From: Bradyrhizobium sp. CB82
GTDB lineage: Bacteria > Pseudomonadota > Alphaproteobacteria > Rhizobiales > Xanthobacteraceae
NCBI RefSeq assembly: GCF_029714405.1
Contig: NZ_CP121650.1
Span: forward strand, 3,787,001-3,851,000
Direction of reading: 5' to 3'
DNA length: 64,000 nucleotides
Of the stretch, positions 45,601-54,296 are shown piece after piece (the first letter of the stretch is position 1; the number at the start of each line of letters is the position of its first letter). Below the pieces are notes generated by a model that saw only the letters and a program-made list of their open reading frames with translations, was not told the origin of the DNA and did no database searches. The position numbers were made by a program, and so were the translations under genes.

Positions 45601-48256
45601 ATGTGGGATGCGCCGACCAGTCGATGCCGACGCGCCGCAAATAGTCGAGAGCAATTTCGACGTCACGATCGCTTGGCTCCATGCGAAGCCGGGTGACGGC
45701 CGCGAGGTCGGGCAGGGTGGCCGCGCGGCTCGCCAGCTCGGCAAGGCGGCGGTTCGCCGTTTCCTGCCCGCCACAAACGAACTCGCATTCGGCCCGCTGT
45801 AGCGCCAGGGCGAAGCTGAGCGCGTAGTGCTGCTCCCAGCGATCTTCCGGAAGCATGGCCTCACCGGCGGCGAAGTGAGCGAGCGCCATGGCAAAGGCGG
45901 GCGCCGCCTTGGCGCGCCGGCCCGCCAACAAGTTCAGCTCCGCCACCTTCACGCGCTCCTCAACCGTGCTGATCAGCTCCGCGCCGTGGTTGAGGTGGCT
46001 CACGATCTCGAAGACGTTTTCCTCGACTGCTTCCGGCGTGGTTCGCGCAGCGAACAGCCGGCCAATATGCAGATGGGCGGCGGCGCGTTCTCCCTCCGGG
46101 ATCAGCGCGTAGGCCGCCTCCTGGAATCGATCGTGTGCGAACCGATAGGCGTCGGCTTGGGGCTCTATGAATTCGTGTCGAACAGCGGGCCACAGGTCTG
46201 CATGGACCTGCTCATCCGACCTCCCGAGGACGATCGAAAGCACCGCGACCTCGGCAGTATTTCCGAGACAGGCCATCTGCTGCAAGGCGGTGCGCGTTGC
46301 AACCGGCAGCCGGGTGAACTTTCCGAGCATGAGGTCGATGACGTTGTCAGTGTATCGCTTGGCGTGGATGCGATCGAGATCCCAAGACCAGCGTGCCGCA
46401 TCATGGTCGAACGCGAGCAGCCCTTCTTCGACCAGTGAAAACATGAACTGGATGGCAAAGAACGGATTGCCACCAGTTTTCTCATGCACGAGCTGCACCA
46501 GCGGCGCGACGCGGTTCGGCTCGCAACGAAGGGCGTCCGCAAGCAACTGGCCGAGATGCCTGCGGCCGAGCGGCGCGAGCGTAATCTCCACGATCCGGCC
46601 GCCCCGTGTCCTGATCGCCTCGCGCATGCGCACCACTGGATGGGCGGAATCCACCTCATTATCCCGATAGGCGCCGATCAACATCAGGTGCTTCAGATTC
46701 GACCGGGTCAATAGATCCTCGAGCAGCTCGAACGTCGCCATATCGAGCCATTGCAGATCATCGAGAAACAGCACCAGCGGATGTTCGGATCGGGCAAACA
46801 CACCGATGAATTGCTCGAACACGCGGTGAAAGCGGCTCTGCGCGTGCTGGAGCGGCAGTTCGGGGACAGGCGGTTGTTCACCGATGATCGCCTTCAGGTC
46901 CGGGATCAGGTCCACGACGAGCTGTCCGTTTGGACCGAGCGCGCTCTGGATGTCATGGCGCCACTCGCCCAGCTCGGTCTCGCTCTTGCCCAGGAGGGGC
47001 CGAACGAGGCTCTGGAATGCCTTGGCGAGCGTCGCATACGGGACGTCACGTTTGTGCTGGTCGAACTTGCCCGATGCAAACAGCCCGCGCGAGGGCACCA
47101 GCACTTTATGGAGTTCGTTGACGACAGAGGATTTGCCGATCCCGGAATATCCCGAGACCAGCGCCAACTCAGGCGCGCCGGTTTTGACGGTGCGCTCGAA
47201 CGAGGCGAGCAACATCTCGCGCTCGCGCGTTCTTCCGTACAAGTTTTCGGGAACGAGCAGCCGGTCTGGCGTGTCGTGCCGGCCCAGCGGGAAGTCGTCG
47301 ATGCGGCGCCGCAGCTCCCATTCTGCAAGACAGTGCTGCAGATCCCTCTCGGCGCCGGCTGCAGTCTGGTAGCGCTCCTCCGCCATCTTGGCGAGCAGCT
47401 TCATGATGAGCCGAGAAACCGCGGCGGGGACGTTCCCGGATCGCTTGTTCGGCGGCTCCGGCTCTCTTGCGACATGGCAGTGCACCCACTCCATCGGATC
47501 GGACGCGATGAATGGAAGCGAACCGGTGACCATCTGGTAAAGCGTGACGCCGAGTGAGTACAGGTCGCTTCGGGAATCGATCGAGCGGTTCATGCGCCCG
47601 GTCTGTTCGGGTGACATGTAAGCGAATGTGCCGGCGATCGATTCGGGCGTGGCCGGGGCCTGCCGTTCGCGCGCTCTGCGGGAAGCAAAGCAAAAGCCGG
47701 TGAGGCGCACGCTTCCGTTGCTGCGGTTCACCAGGACATTTGCTGGCTTGATATCCTTGTGCACCAGGCCGCGCTGGTGGACCTTGCTCAGGGCTGCTGC
47801 GATCTGGATCGCCAGGCGCAGGAAACTCCCTGTCTCCATGGGAGTATCCATCAGCCAGGTGAGCGGCTCGCCACCGAGATCTTCGAGGACGAGAATAGTG
47901 CGGTTGCGATCCTGCACGAGTTCCAGCGGCTTCGCCGCCCAGGCGCTATCCAGATCGTCCTTCAGTGCGAATTCGTGTGTGAGGCGATCAAGGCTTTGCG
48001 GGGTTGGATGTTCCGCCGCCGGAACGACGGCGAGCACAACCTGTCGTTCGTCGTCGAGGCCTTCGCGGCAGGTTCGGCACAGGAGAATCCCTTCCTCGTC
48101 GCAAAGAACCTGCGGACCGTGGGTCCAGCCAGCGACCATAAACGATGAAAGGTTCATATCGGTAAACCATGCCGCGGCCGAGCGGAGTGCCGCGCCTGAT
48201 GGTGTGTTCGCCCGGTATACCGCATCATCCCCCATAAAGCTGCCCCGATGCGGCAA
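42662..48256 (-). CDS. Giant trifunctional Ser/Thr kinase-like, AAA ATPase, GAF-PAS histidine kinase
   Basis: The protein is 1864 residues from the farthest start; ATG 48235 or 48157 (MNLSSFMVAGWTHGPQV) are alternatives. The kinase-like domain is at about 90-310, with catalytic-loop HKDIKPANVL at 166-175 and DLYSLGVTLYQM; the DFG motif is replaced by LTGF and no clear beta-3 lysine is seen. The ATPase has Walker A GYSGIGKSS at 369-377 and Walker B LVLFLDDLQWLD. A long helical repeat region, GAF (about 1350-1490), PAS (about 1495-1610), HisKA with His near 1647 (SSIAHEVNQPICAIA) and HATPase follow. It stands alone and ends the convergent arabinoside block. Confidence 0.93.
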   Translation of the reverse strand: MPHRGSFMGDDAVYRANTPSGAALRSAAAWFTDMNLSSFMVAGWTHGPQVLCDEEGILLCRTCREGLDDERQVVLAVVPAAEHPTPQSLDRLTHEFALKDDLDSAWAAKPLELVQDRNRTILVLEDLGGEPLTWLMDTPMETGSFLRLAIQIAAALSKVHQRGLVHKDIKPANVLVNRSNGSVRLTGFCFASRRARERQAPATPESIAGTFAYMSPEQTGRMNRSIDSRSDLYSLGVTLYQMVTGSLPFIASDPMEWVHCHVAREPEPPNKRSGNVPAAVSRLIMKLLAKMAEERYQTAAGAERDLQHCLAEWELRRRIDDFPLGRHDTPDRLLVPENLYGRTREREMLLASFERTVKTGAPELALVSGYSGIGKSSVVNELHKVLVPSRGLFASGKFDQHKRDVPYATLAKAFQSLVRPLLGKSETELGEWRHDIQSALGPNGQLVVDLIPDLKAIIGEQPPVPELPLQHAQSRFHRVFEQFIGVFARSEHPLVLFLDDLQWLDMATFELLEDLLTRSNLKHLMLIGAYRDNEVDSAHPVVRMREAIRTRGGRIVEITLAPLGRRHLGQLLADALRCEPNRVAPLVQLVHEKTGGNPFFAIQFMFSLVEEGLLAFDHDAARWSWDLDRIHAKRYTDNVIDLMLGKFTRLPVATRTALQQMACLGNTAEVAVLSIVLGRSDEQVHADLWPAVRHEFIEPQADAYRFAHDRFQEAAYALIPEGERAAAHLHIGRLFAARTTPEAVEENVFEIVSHLNHGAELISTVEERVKVAELNLLAGRRAKAAPAFAMALAHFAAGEAMLPEDRWEQHYALSFALALQRAECEFVCGGQETANRRLAELASRAATLPDLAAVTRLRMEPSDRDVEIALDYLRRVGIDWSAHPTSDEVRREYARMWQQIGDRPIETLLDLPQMADPVARGTMDVLTVLVSPAWYIDESLRRLIIGRMANLSMEYGNSDASCLAYIVLGTVLGPDFGDYAAGYRFAQLGLDLVERRGLDRFKARVYLGFGSWTRHVRTARPWLRRAFDAAQQVGDLNYASFTRHHLLTHLLACGDPLADVQREAEVGLDFARRACVDLAANRIAGQLQLIRTLRGLTTKFGCFDEAEFNEAQFERRLDEDPRLEQAGFWYWVRKLQARVLADDPGATAAATKADQLLSTSKALFDRVEFHFYAALAQAASGEAVSDRGRAPHLDALAVHHRQLQQWAEICPEDFADRAALVAAEIARIEGRDLDAMRLYDRAIASAHANGFAQNEAIANELAGRFYATRGFEKIAYAYLRDAYYGYLRWGADAKVRQLERLHPRLHVAEDTSSAGRPTVQQMDVTTVVKASQAVSSEIELPKLIETLMKIALENAGADRGLLILSRHDDFWIEAEGQSNGDGFAVVMHQTPLSAPDYPEALVRYVVRSQKPLIVDDATRPDPLYGEGYAPRRHPRSILCLPLMKQAKLTGLLYLENTLTTHAFTPDRVAVLDLLAAQAAISLENTLLYRDLQEREARIRRLVDSNIIGILFWDAHGDISYANDAFLNMTGYSRQELVSGTVRWKDMTPAEHHHEDAQRIELLRVWGQIAPREKEFFRKDGSRVPVLIGSAALPGSHDEWVSYVLDLTERKRAEAEARESERRYQRMQLELAHANRVATMGQLTSSIAHEVNQPICAIAINAGAALSWLARKAPDIENARISIRQIADDAHRSGEVIGRIRELFQKAPPRKEHVDLNEVIREVLVLTQSEALKTGTSVRLQLAEALPLIEGDRVQLQQVLLNLVVNAIQAMTIDGTRDLLITTAATDTNIVLVRVADSGAGLDPQTREHVFDPYYTTKPDGLGMGLAICRSIIEAHYGRLWASDNQPRGAVFQFTLPVQQTATHL

Positions 48257-48636
48257 GGCACGCCGTTACCGATCTCCGTTCTCCGTTTGCCCGCGTGCGA
48301 GGTACGAGGGGTAGGACGCACGTACGACGCGTGACTCGACGGGGTGGGCCCCTTACGCCTTCATTCCGGCGCGCCTGGTTCGATTGGATTGGCTAGGCGC
48401 GGCGCTTTCAAATCGTATCATTTGCCTCAATCTCGTCAACGTGCCGCTTTCGCAAGGCAAGACGAAGCGCAAGGCAAGACGAAGCGCATTCGCGCAGAAG
48501 GACGACGGATTGTTGCATGAGGGCATGCAGGAGCACAGGCGGGCGCTGGATGTCGAGGACTTTGCGCGCGACCGCTTGCACGAGATCTGTAGTGACGGCG
48601 ATGTGCGCGACAAATGGACTCGAAGATCAGACCTTG
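48257..48636. other. Intergenic region with 17-base tandem duplication
   Basis: About 380 bases upstream of the giant kinase and downstream of the LacI gene. A 17-base unit, CGCAAGGCAAGACGAAG, occurs twice back to back (48451-48467 and 48468-48484). Because 17 is not a multiple of three, the copy would break any frame crossing it. Weak open frames exist on both strands (for example MQEHRRALDVEDFARDRL near 48520), but none has family features. It must contain the giant-kinase promoter. Confidence 0.5.
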
Positions 48637-49629
48637 TCATGACATGCAATGCGGCATGATGCGCTCAGCGTGGCCTCTGGCGCGCCAGACCTGGTCGAGC
48701 AACTCGACGATTGGTTCGCCAAAATCCTCGTATTTCACCTCGATCGATCGCAGCCATGGTGCAATCCAACGGTTGAGTGGGTTGCCATCGATGCCGACGA
48801 GCCGGCAGCGTTCCGGAACCTGGATACCGCTCTCGCGAGCAAAGCGATAGGCGCCGTAGGCGATCTGGTCGCTGACACACATCAGCCCCTCGAACCAGCC
48901 ATTGCGCGCAGCGAGCCGCCGGGCGGCCTCGTAGCCGATCTCGAGGTGGGAACGGCCGGCCGCCTCAGCCTTCTGGATTTCTGTGGCGCCGAGCGCGCGC
49001 ATGCGGCTGCAGAATCCCTTGAGCCGATCCCGCGTGACGGAGGATCCCTGGGCGGGCGCCAGCACGCCGCAGCGCTTTAGTTCCGCGGACCACAGCATGT
49101 CGGCTGCGTCGGCGCCCGCCTTGATGTTGTCGATACCAACGAAGGCGCCGCGCCCGAACGGTGGACGACGGTTGACGAAGACCATCGGCGCGCCGTCAGC
49201 GACGAAATCCTTCAGCACTGCGCTCGGCACGCTGGCGACCATGATGTAGCCCCGTACCACCTGCGAGCGCATGGCATTGAGATACTCGTCCTGCAGATCG
49301 GGCCGATCGTGAGTGTCGCAGAGGATCATTACATAACCGGCGGCGCGCAGCGCGGCTTCAGTTGAGGCGGCGATAGCGGCCATCACGGGATTGTCCAGGT
49401 TGGGGGCGAGCATCGCGACGAGGCGGCTTTCGCGACGGCGTAACGTCCGGCCGGCGTGGTTGGGGTAATAGCCCACGACGTCGATGGCTTTGCGGACGCG
49501 CTCGATGGTCTCGGCAGAGGCCCGCCGCGTCTCGCCGTTGACGATGCGCGAGACGGTGGCGATCGAAACCCCGGCGGCCGCAGCGACGGTCGCTAACGAG
49601 GCGGGCGCGGAGTGATGCTTGCTCGACAT
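48637..49629 (-). CDS. LacI-family transcriptional regulator
   Basis: The protein is 330 residues from ATG 49629; an extended frame to 49689 would run into the operator region. The N-terminal helix-turn-helix and hinge read ASLATVAAAAGVSIATVSRI, RKAIDVVGYYPNHAGRTLRR. The sugar-binding-protein-like core follows with LVAMLAPNLDNPVMAAIA, VPERCRLVGIDGNPLNRWIAP. It is divergent from the sugar importer and GH31 genes, with a perfect palindrome between them. It likely represses them until a sugar binds. Confidence 0.92.
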   Translation of the reverse strand: MSSKHHSAPASLATVAAAAGVSIATVSRIVNGETRRASAETIERVRKAIDVVGYYPNHAGRTLRRRESRLVAMLAPNLDNPVMAAIAASTEAALRAAGYVMILCDTHDRPDLQDEYLNAMRSQVVRGYIMVASVPSAVLKDFVADGAPMVFVNRRPPFGRGAFVGIDNIKAGADAADMLWSAELKRCGVLAPAQGSSVTRDRLKGFCSRMRALGATEIQKAEAAGRSHLEIGYEAARRLAARNGWFEGLMCVSDQIAYGAYRFARESGIQVPERCRLVGIDGNPLNRWIAPWLRSIEVKYEDFGEPIVELLDQVWRARGHAERIMPHCMS

Positions 49630-49684
49630 GGTTCGGCTCGGCTCTGTTCCACTAGGGACCGACAATATAGTGATTGACAGCTTA

Positions 49685-49698
49685 GGCAAACGTTTGCC
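49685..49698. promoter_or_regulatory. LacI-family operator with upstream -35-like hexamer
   Basis: GGCAAACGTTTGCC is a perfect 14-base palindrome with the central CG typical of LacI/PurR-family operators. A consensus -35 hexamer TTGACA lies at 49674-49679, five bases upstream, so a bound repressor would cover the promoter of the operon starting at 49740. The -10 element is not clear. Confidence 0.75.
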
Positions 49699-49739
49699 AA
49701 GCTAGAATCCAAGACGTGAAAGATCACAGGGAGGGCGCA

Positions 49740-51044
49740 ATGAGGACGATCATCCGAGGGGGTATTGGCGCGTCCGTGCTGCTGGCCTGCTTCTTGGCGC
49801 TGCCGGGCAGCCTTGGCATTCGCGCCGCCGCGGCGCAGACGACGCTACGGATGACCTGGTACTCGGATGGCAACGAAGGCGAGGTGATGGCCGATCTCCT
49901 CCGCCGCTTCGAGAGCAAGAACCGGGACATCCACGTCGTTCTGGACCAGGTGCCGTTCAAGGCCATCAACGAGAATCTGCCCGTGCAACTGGCTTCGGGG
50001 CAGGGGCCCGACATTGCTCGCGTCGGCGATATGGGCGGCCTTGCCCGCTATATGCTGGATCTGCGCCCCTACTTGAAGAACGCCGACTACTGGGAAGCGA
50101 ATTACGGTCCCTTCCTGCAGTGGATGCGGGTGCCGGGCGATACGTCTTCGATCCCGGGCTTCATGACCCAGCTGACGGTGACCGGTCCTTTCGTCAACAA
50201 GACTCTGTTCGAGCAGGCGGGCGTCGCAATGCCGGGTCCGAAAGCGTCCTGGGAGGATTGGGCCAAGGCGGCAAAAGAGGTGGCGGACAAGGTCCAGGCG
50301 CCGTTTCCGATCGCGTTCGACCGTTCCGGTCATCGCTTTTTCGGCATGGCGATTTCAGAAGGCGCCGCTGTCTTCGACGGCCAGGGGCAGCCGGCGGTCA
50401 TCGACGACGGGTTCAAGCGCGCGGCCAAGCTGATCTATGACTGGCACAACAGCGGCGTGATGTCGAAGGAGCTGTGGGGCTCGGTGGCGGGGGCGACCTA
50501 CCGCGGCGCCAACGAGGAATTCAAGAACGCCCAGGTCGTTATGTATGAATCGGGCTCATGGCAGATCAGCCAGTTCGACAAGACGATCGGCACGGCGTTT
50601 GACTGGGTGGCGGTGCCGACACCGTGCGGGCCCGCGAATTGCTCCGGCATGCCAGGCGGTGCCGCGCTGGTCGGCATCAAGTCGACCAAGCACCCCCAGG
50701 AGGTGGCGCGCGTGCTCGATTACCTCGCGAGCGAGGAGGTCGTCGCCGAGTTCTATGCCCGCTCCCTGTTCGTGCCGGGCCATCTCGGTCTCGCCCGCAA
50801 AGGCCTCGACTACAAGGATGCGTCGCCGGTTGCGAATGCCGCGCTCAAGGTCTTTAGCGCCGGCGTCAGCCAGCTCGCGCCAGCGGCCAACCAGTTGCAG
50901 GGCTATCCGGCGAGCCGCGTCATCCTCAATGCGGTGATCAGCCGGCTCGGCCAGGCCGTTTCCGGCGAGGTCACTCTCGACGAGGCCTATAAACGCATCT
51001 CGGGCGACATCGAGCAGCAGCTCGCCGAACGCAACAAGAAGTAG
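49740..51044 (+). CDS. ABC sugar transporter substrate-binding protein (family 1)
   Basis: The protein is 434 residues. ATG 49740 has GGGAGGG just upstream; the in-frame GTG at 49716 lies before that ribosome site and is rejected. The signal peptide ends near residue 32 (LGIRAAAAQ). The mature start TTLRMTWYSDGNEGEVMADLLRRFESKN is typical of sugar-binding family 1, as are QLASGQGPDIARVGDMGG and MYESGSWQISQFDK. It leads a LacI-controlled operon with two permeases, an ATPase and a GH31 enzyme, suggesting an alpha-linked oligosaccharide ligand (inference). Confidence 0.9.
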   Translation: MRTIIRGGIGASVLLACFLALPGSLGIRAAAAQTTLRMTWYSDGNEGEVMADLLRRFESKNRDIHVVLDQVPFKAINENLPVQLASGQGPDIARVGDMGGLARYMLDLRPYLKNADYWEANYGPFLQWMRVPGDTSSIPGFMTQLTVTGPFVNKTLFEQAGVAMPGPKASWEDWAKAAKEVADKVQAPFPIAFDRSGHRFFGMAISEGAAVFDGQGQPAVIDDGFKRAAKLIYDWHNSGVMSKELWGSVAGATYRGANEEFKNAQVVMYESGSWQISQFDKTIGTAFDWVAVPTPCGPANCSGMPGGAALVGIKSTKHPQEVARVLDYLASEEVVAEFYARSLFVPGHLGLARKGLDYKDASPVANAALKVFSAGVSQLAPAANQLQGYPASRVILNAVISRLGQAVSGEVTLDEAYKRISGDIEQQLAERNKK

Positions 51045-51053
51045 GCCGGGTGC

Positions 51054-52109
51054 GTGGTGCTGACCGATTTGCCAACTGGCATTGAACCGCAGGCTGCGGC
51101 GACGGCCTCGCTGCTCGCGCGCTTGCGCCGTGCGGGCGGGTCGGCGCTCAGCACGGTGCTCGGCACCCTGCTGCGCCTCGTCGATCGTCCGATGCGCCTG
51201 TTGCAGCAGCTCATCGGCGAGCGGCGAATGGCCTATGTGTTTCTGCTGCCGAACCTCGTTTTCTTCTCGTTGTTCGTGTTCGTCCCGCTTGCGATCGATC
51301 TGGTGTTTTCGTTCACCGGTGGGGAGTCGCTGTTTCCTTCGCAGCGCCCCTATGTCGGGACCGATCAGTACGCCTATCTGTTCGATTGCGGCTCCTTCTT
51401 CGATCCCGCCTCGTGCCGGGTCGATCATTTCTGGCGCGGCGTTGCGAACACGCTGCGTTTCACCATCTTCCAGCTCGTATCCATGGTGACGTTTTCGCTC
51501 GTCACCGCGCTGGTCCTGAACATGCGGATCCGCGGCCGCGGCTTTTTTCGCGCGGTCTATTTCTTTCCCGTGCTGCTGTCACCGGTCGTTGTTGCGCTGG
51601 TCTGGAAATGGATCCTGCAGCGCGACGGGCTGCTGAACGCCGGGCTCACCACGCTCGGTGGGCAGAAGGTCCTGTTCTTCGTGGATCCCGGCTGGGCGAT
51701 GTTCTGGTCAGTGTTCGTCTCGGTCTGGGCACATATGGGCTTCTACACGCTCATCCTGCTCGCGGGGTTGCAGGCCATTCCAGCCGATCTCTACGAAGCG
51801 GCGCAGATGGACGCGACGCCGCGCTGGCGTGTGTTCTGGCGGATCACGCTGCCGCTGCTCTGGCCGAACCTCATCGTGGTGATCGTGCTGGCGTTGATCC
51901 GCGGCGTGCAGACTTTCGACGAGGTGTTCGTACTGACCGGCGGCGGACCAGGCACCGCAACCCTGATGATCGTGCAGTACATCTACGAGACGGCGTTTGC
52001 GGGCCAGGTACAGAATTTCGGCCTCGCCGCGGCGGCGTCGATCGTGCTTGGCGTCGTGCTGTTCCTGCTCACGCTGGCGCAGTTGTCTCGCACCCGGAGC
52101 GCCTCATGA
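51054..52109 (+). CDS. ABC sugar transporter permease, UgpA/MalF type
   Basis: The protein is 351 residues from GTG 51054; GTG 51057 is an alternative and no ATG fits. A long cytoplasmic N-terminus precedes the first helix (MAYVFLLPNLVFFSLFVFVPLAID, around residue 60-80). The EAA loop reads LYEAAQMDATPRWRVFWRITLP near residue 250, followed by GGPGTATLMIVQYIYETAF, which is typical of MalF-like sugar permeases. The start lies 9 bases after the binding-protein stop. It overlaps the next gene by ATGA. Confidence 0.88.
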   Translation: MVLTDLPTGIEPQAAATASLLARLRRAGGSALSTVLGTLLRLVDRPMRLLQQLIGERRMAYVFLLPNLVFFSLFVFVPLAIDLVFSFTGGESLFPSQRPYVGTDQYAYLFDCGSFFDPASCRVDHFWRGVANTLRFTIFQLVSMVTFSLVTALVLNMRIRGRGFFRAVYFFPVLLSPVVVALVWKWILQRDGLLNAGLTTLGGQKVLFFVDPGWAMFWSVFVSVWAHMGFYTLILLAGLQAIPADLYEAAQMDATPRWRVFWRITLPLLWPNLIVVIVLALIRGVQTFDEVFVLTGGGPGTATLMIVQYIYETAFAGQVQNFGLAAAASIVLGVVLFLLTLAQLSRTRSAS

Positions 52110-53155
52110 AGCCAATTCAGCTGCTGCGCGCCCGCCGTCGGAGTGGGCACTGGCATTGGACCGATATCGCCGCCTATGCCTATCTCGGGCTCGGCGTCAT
52201 CCTGATGTTCGGGCCTGTCGTGTGGCTGGTCCTGTCCTCGTTCAAGACCCAGGCGAGCCTCCTGGAATTTCCGCCCTCGCTGCTGCCGCTGTCCCAGCAG
52301 GAGATCAGGATTCCGGGCTTTCCGCAGCCGCTGCCGCTTTTTGCAGCCACCCTCGACAACGGCGAGCGTCGCGAGCTTGCGCAAGTTCGTCGCGTCGGGT
52401 TGATCGCCCAGATGATCGATCCGGCCGATCCCAAGCAGCAATATCGCGTGCCAACCGCCAAGCTCGCGCCAGTTCGTCACCTGAGTTTCGTGACCTCGAA
52501 CTACACCGAGCCGCTCCAGAAATTCGCCTTCACGCGCTATTTGTGGAACTCGGTGTTCGTCACAACGATCGCAACACTGATCACGCTGCTCATCAATTCG
52601 ATGGCTGCCTATGCTCTCTCCATCTACGAATTCAGAGGCAAGACCATAGCCATGCTGATGGTGATCGGCACGCTCATGATCCCGATCACCATCATTCTCG
52701 TGCCGGTCTATCTCGTCGTCACGAAACTCGGCCTCGTCAATTCGCTCTGGGCGGTCATCCTTCCGGGCGCCGCGACGCCCACGGGCGTGTTCCTGTTACG
52801 ACAGTACATGCTGACACTGCCGCGAGACCTCATCGAGGCGGCACGCATGGACAAGGCAAGCGAGTGGCAAATCTACTGGCGGATCGTCATGCCGTTGGCG
52901 GCACCGGCTCTGGCCGTGTTGGCTATCTTCTCCATCATGTGGCGGTGGAATGAGTTTCTGTGGCCGCTTGCGGTGCTCACCAAGTCCGAGTCCTTCACGC
53001 TGCAGATCGGTCTCAACGCCTTCCAGGGGGAGCTGCAGACCCAGTGGAATTATCTCCTGGCGATGACGGTGGTGTCGCTGATCCCGGTGGCTCTTGTCTT
53101 CGTCTTTCTGCAGCGCTTCATCGCCACCGGCATAGCCAATACGGGGATGAAATGA
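52106..53155 (+). CDS. ABC sugar transporter permease, UgpE/MalG type
   Basis: The protein is 349 residues starting at the ATGA overlap. The first helix is at about 22-45 (YLGLGVILMFGPVVWLVLSS). A large loop at about 55-130 (LPLSQQEIRIPGFPQPLPL) is longer than in typical MalG proteins. The EAA loop reads LIEAARMDKASEWQIYWRIVMP, near residue 245, and the C-terminus NTGMK matches the GxxK-type ending of this group. It pairs with the preceding permease. Confidence 0.88.
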   Translation: MKPIQLLRARRRSGHWHWTDIAAYAYLGLGVILMFGPVVWLVLSSFKTQASLLEFPPSLLPLSQQEIRIPGFPQPLPLFAATLDNGERRELAQVRRVGLIAQMIDPADPKQQYRVPTAKLAPVRHLSFVTSNYTEPLQKFAFTRYLWNSVFVTTIATLITLLINSMAAYALSIYEFRGKTIAMLMVIGTLMIPITIILVPVYLVVTKLGLVNSLWAVILPGAATPTGVFLLRQYMLTLPRDLIEAARMDKASEWQIYWRIVMPLAAPALAVLAIFSIMWRWNEFLWPLAVLTKSESFTLQIGLNAFQGELQTQWNYLLAMTVVSLIPVALVFVFLQRFIATGIANTGMK

Positions 53156-53171
53156 CGGCGGGGGTATCTTC

Positions 53172-54245
53172 ATGGCTGGCCTGACTCTCAAGAGCGTCCG
53201 CAAGGCCTACGGGACGATCGCAGTGATCCACGGGGTCGATCTTGCGATTGCGGACGGCGAATTCATCGTCTTCGTCGGTCCGTCCGGCTGTGGCAAGTCG
53301 ACCCTGCTCCGCATCATTGCCGGGCTCGAGGATGTCACTGAAGGGGAGATTGCCATCGATGGCCTCGACGTCACGCGCGTGCCGGCGTCGGACCGGGGAC
53401 TCGCCATGGTGTTTCAGTCCTACGCGCTCTATCCGCACATGACCGTCTACAAGAACATGGCCTTTGCGCTCGAGAACATGGGTCTTGCGCGTACGGAGAT
53501 CGACGGCCGGGTTCGGCGCGCGGCCAAGATGCTGCGCCTCACCGAATATCTCGAGCGCAAGCCGAAGGCGCTGTCGGGCGGCCAGCGGCAGCGCGTGGCG
53601 ATCGGTCGCGCGATCGTCCGCGATCCCAAGATCTTCCTGCTCGACGAGCCGTTGTCCAACCTTGATGCCGAACTGCGCGTTGCCACCCGCAAGGAACTCG
53701 CTGCGCTGCATGCCGAGATCGGCGGCACCATGATCTACGTCACTCACGATCAGGTCGAGGCGATGACCATGGCGCACCGCATCGTCGTGCTGCGCAGCGG
53801 GCGCATCGAGCAGGTTGGCACGCCACTCGAACTGTACAATCGGCCCGACAATCTCTTTGTTGCGGGCTTCATCGGCTCGCCGCGCATGAACCTGCTGCCC
53901 GTGCAGGTGGTGTCGCCGGGGCTGGTACGCGTCGGCGAGGCCGGTGAACCGATCAAGGTAACGACGGGCTCGCTCACTGCGGGCGCATCGGCCACGCTCG
54001 GTGTGCGCCCAGAGCATATCGCGCTCGCTGACGGCGCCGCCGATCTGACACTCACCATCGACCTCGTCGAACAACTCGGCGGCGACACGTATTTCTATGG
54101 CAGCGCGCCCGGCTTGCCGCAGATCACGGTGCGGCAGAACGGTCAGGCGCTGCTGGGGCGCGGTGAGACTCTCCCGGTTCGTTTCGAGCCGACCCACCTT
54201 CACCTGTTCGACGCCGAAGGGGCTGCGGTGCGGCCCGGCCGCTGA
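53172..54245 (+). CDS. ABC sugar transporter ATP-binding protein, UgpC/MsmK/MalK type
   Basis: The protein is 357 residues. Walker A GPSGCGKS is at residues 36-43, signature LSGGQRQRVAIGRAIV near 135, Walker B FLLDEPLSNLDAELRV, and switch VTHDQVEAMTMAHR. The C-terminal TOBE region includes FIGSPRMNLLP and GVRPEHIALAD, characteristic of carbohydrate importer ATPases. It completes the importer and lies 16 bases after the permease gene. The 51-base gap to the GH31 gene is still compatible with one transcript. Confidence 0.92.
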   Translation: MAGLTLKSVRKAYGTIAVIHGVDLAIADGEFIVFVGPSGCGKSTLLRIIAGLEDVTEGEIAIDGLDVTRVPASDRGLAMVFQSYALYPHMTVYKNMAFALENMGLARTEIDGRVRRAAKMLRLTEYLERKPKALSGGQRQRVAIGRAIVRDPKIFLLDEPLSNLDAELRVATRKELAALHAEIGGTMIYVTHDQVEAMTMAHRIVVLRSGRIEQVGTPLELYNRPDNLFVAGFIGSPRMNLLPVQVVSPGLVRVGEAGEPIKVTTGSLTAGASATLGVRPEHIALADGAADLTLTIDLVEQLGGDTYFYGSAPGLPQITVRQNGQALLGRGETLPVRFEPTHLHLFDAEGAAVRPGR

Positions 54246-54296
54246 AACGCAAGGGCAGGCGACGATAGAACAAGATCAATGACGGAGTGCTGAGAC

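Noticed and set aside
48353..48659. Overlapping open frames of about 90 codons on both strands between the giant kinase and LacI genes
   Set aside because: No family features, unusual composition, and the 17-base tandem duplication disrupts the region; insufficient for a gene call.
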